A DNA stretch of 6,972 nt from Rickettsiales bacterium UBA1997 (GTDB lineage: Bacteria; Pseudomonadota; Alphaproteobacteria; Rickettsiales; UBA1997): the NCBI GenBank assembly GCA_002335845.1, contig DDCV01000057.1, forward strand, positions 1 to 6,972, in the 5' to 3' direction. This document shows positions 5,794-6,972 of the stretch, in pieces; within the stretch, counting starts at the first letter, position 1, and each line of letters begins with the position of its first letter. A program made the translations under genes and the position numbers. The notes under the pieces were generated by a model. It was not told the origin of the DNA and made no database searches. It worked only from the letters and a program-made list of their open reading frames with translations.

Positions 5794-6972
5794 GGCAAAA
5801 AAAATATTACTCATCATAACTGGCAGCATTGCAGCTTATAAATCAATAGATCTAGTCCGACTTTTAAGAAAAAATAATTTTGAGGTTACTTGCATACTAA
5901 CCAAAGCCGCTCAAGAATTTATAACCCCCCTACTTTGTTCATCAATATCTGGCAATAAAACTTATACCGATCTTTTTTCTTGTGAGGATGAGTTGGAAAT
6001 GGGACATATCAACCTCTCAAGAAAATGTGACTTGATCGTTATAGCGCCCTCTTCTGCAGATTTCATTGCTAAATTAGCTAATGGTTATGGCGACGATTTG
6101 GCTTCAACAACAATTCTTGCTGCAAATAAAAAAATAATTATTGCACCAGCCATGAACGAAAAAATGTGGCAAAACCAACAAACTCAAGACAATTTAAGTA
6201 AACTATCTCAAAAAAACTATAAAATTATTGAACCTGAAACAGATATCCTAGCCTGTGGCGAGTATGGTATTGGTAAAATGGCAAATATCGATAATATTTT
6301 TACACAAATTAATCAATATTTTGCCAATAAAGATTTATTAAAAGGACGTAAAATTCTTTTAACTGGTGGCGGCACCATTGAACCAATTGATCCAGTTAGA
6401 TTTATTGGCAATCACTCTTCTGGCAGACAAGCAATTGAGATCGCTAAAATATTAGACGAGATGGGAGCTGATGTCACTTTTATTGCTGCTAATATTAAAT
6501 ATAAAATACCCTTAAAAAAAGATAAGACAATAAAATGCCAAACAGCTCAAGAAATGCTGGATATCGTTGAAAATGAAATAGCAAAACAAGATGTTTTTAT
6601 ATCTTGCGCCGCAGTTTGTGATTATAAAGTACAAAATTTTACATCAAATAAAATCAAAAAAAATAATCAAAAAAATATAACCCTAGAGTTAGAAAAAAAT
6701 CCCGATATATTAAAATATGTTGGAAATCACAAAAATCGACCAAAGTTGGTGATCGGCTTTGCCGCCGAAAGTGAAAATTTAGAGGACTATGCTAGAGATA
6801 AGTTAAAGTCAAAAAATTGTGACTACATAATAGCAAACAATATTAAGAATGGTGAAATATTTGATAATAATCAGTCCGAAGCTATGATAATTACTAAAGA
6901 TAGCACGGATAATGTTGGAGAAATTTCAAAAAAAGATTTGGCTAACAAGATAGTGGATTTGTTGGTATTAAA
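5786..6972 (+). CDS. coaBC: Bifunctional phosphopantothenoylcysteine synthetase/decarboxylase CoaBC (3' end cut by window)
   Basis: CoaBC (Dfp) joins cysteine to 4'-phosphopantothenate using CTP, then decarboxylates the product to 4'-phosphopantetheine, two middle steps of coenzyme A synthesis. The frame is open from the ATG to the window end, 395 full codons with no stop; the family is about 400 residues, so only a few are missing. The N-terminal flavodoxin-like CoaC half (1 to about 180) has TGSIAAYK (12-19), the active-site His74 in [14 protein letters not shown] with Asn124, and the redox-active Cys157 in ACGEYG. The CoaB half (about 188 on) has [22 protein letters not shown] with Asn209 in NHSSG, AAVCDYK with Asp279, KIKK with Lys289, and GFAAES. 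These numbers fall within one or two of E. coli Dfp. The usual VAND near the end reads IANN here (349-352), an Asp to Asn change. A run of eight A lies in codons 4-7. It overlaps ruvB by 8 bases. Confidence 0.96.
   Translation, partial: MNEAKKILLIITGSIAAYKSIDLVRLLRKNNFEVTCILTKAAQEFITPLLCSSISGNKTYTDLFSCEDELEMGHINLSRKCDLIVIAPSSADFIAKLANGYGDDLASTTILAANKKIIIAPAMNEKMWQNQQTQDNLSKLSQKNYKIIEPETDILACGEYGIGKMANIDNIFTQINQYFANKDLLKGRKILLTGGGTIEPIDPVRFIGNHSSGRQAIEIAKILDEMGADVTFIAANIKYKIPLKKDKTIKCQTAQEMLDIVENEIAKQDVFISCAAVCDYKVQNFTSNKIKKNNQKNITLELEKNPDILKYVGNHKNRPKLVIGFAAESENLEDYARDKLKSKNCDYIIANNIKNGEIFDNNQSEAMIITKDSTDNVGEISKKDLANKIVDLLVL

Noticed and set aside
1..6972. CRISPR array, tRNA or rRNA gene, toxin-antitoxin or phage-defence system
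   Set aside because: No regularly spaced repeats, no tRNA-like or rRNA-like segment and no such protein signature was seen by reading both strands. The forward block is fully explained by housekeeping genes.

Overview
The window is AT-rich DNA (clearly below 40% GC by eye) with six co-directional housekeeping genes, preceded by about 530 bases of non-coding and decayed sequence. The protein signatures (alphaproteobacterial-style ComEC without a metallo-beta-lactamase domain, DnaQ with the C-terminal H..F...LW pattern, low-GC codon use, insertion-sequence and RelA/SpoT debris) suggest an alphaproteobacterium of the order Rickettsiales that still makes lipid A. This placement is inferred from sequence character, not from a database match. 

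Region 1-530 holds no intact gene. Bases 1-109 look like the right end of an IS3-family insertion sequence: the last codons of a transposase, a stop, then a terminal sequence ending in TCA. This end abuts, at base 110, a minus-strand fragment (about 110-265) whose translation matches the N-terminus of RelA/SpoT-domain proteins. The simplest reading is that an IS3-type element inserted into an alarmone-synthetase-like gene and both then decayed. Bases 266-530 carry a short perfect palindrome, a small GC-rich patch and the untranslated region before fabZ, but no gene that I can support.

Region 531-6972 is one tightly packed forward block: fabZ, lpxA, dnaQ, comEC, ruvB and coaBC (the last runs off the window end). 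Several junctions overlap (lpxA/dnaQ by 1 base, comEC/ruvB by 7, ruvB/coaBC by 8), so the genes are probably co-transcribed and partly translationally coupled. FabZ and LpxA share the 3-hydroxyacyl-ACP pool: FabZ dehydrates it for fatty-acid elongation and LpxA uses it for the first step of lipid A synthesis. DnaQ (proofreading) and RuvB (branch migration) serve DNA replication and recombination, ComEC is the DNA-uptake channel, and CoaBC makes 4'-phosphopantetheine for coenzyme A and so for acyl-carrier protein.

I see no convincing new multi-gene system. The points most worth a second look are the IS/RelA-SpoT junction, the lack of lpxD next to fabZ at that same breakpoint, and the unusual ComEC (a charged insertion in the N-terminal soluble domain and a C-terminal domain with no zinc ligands).
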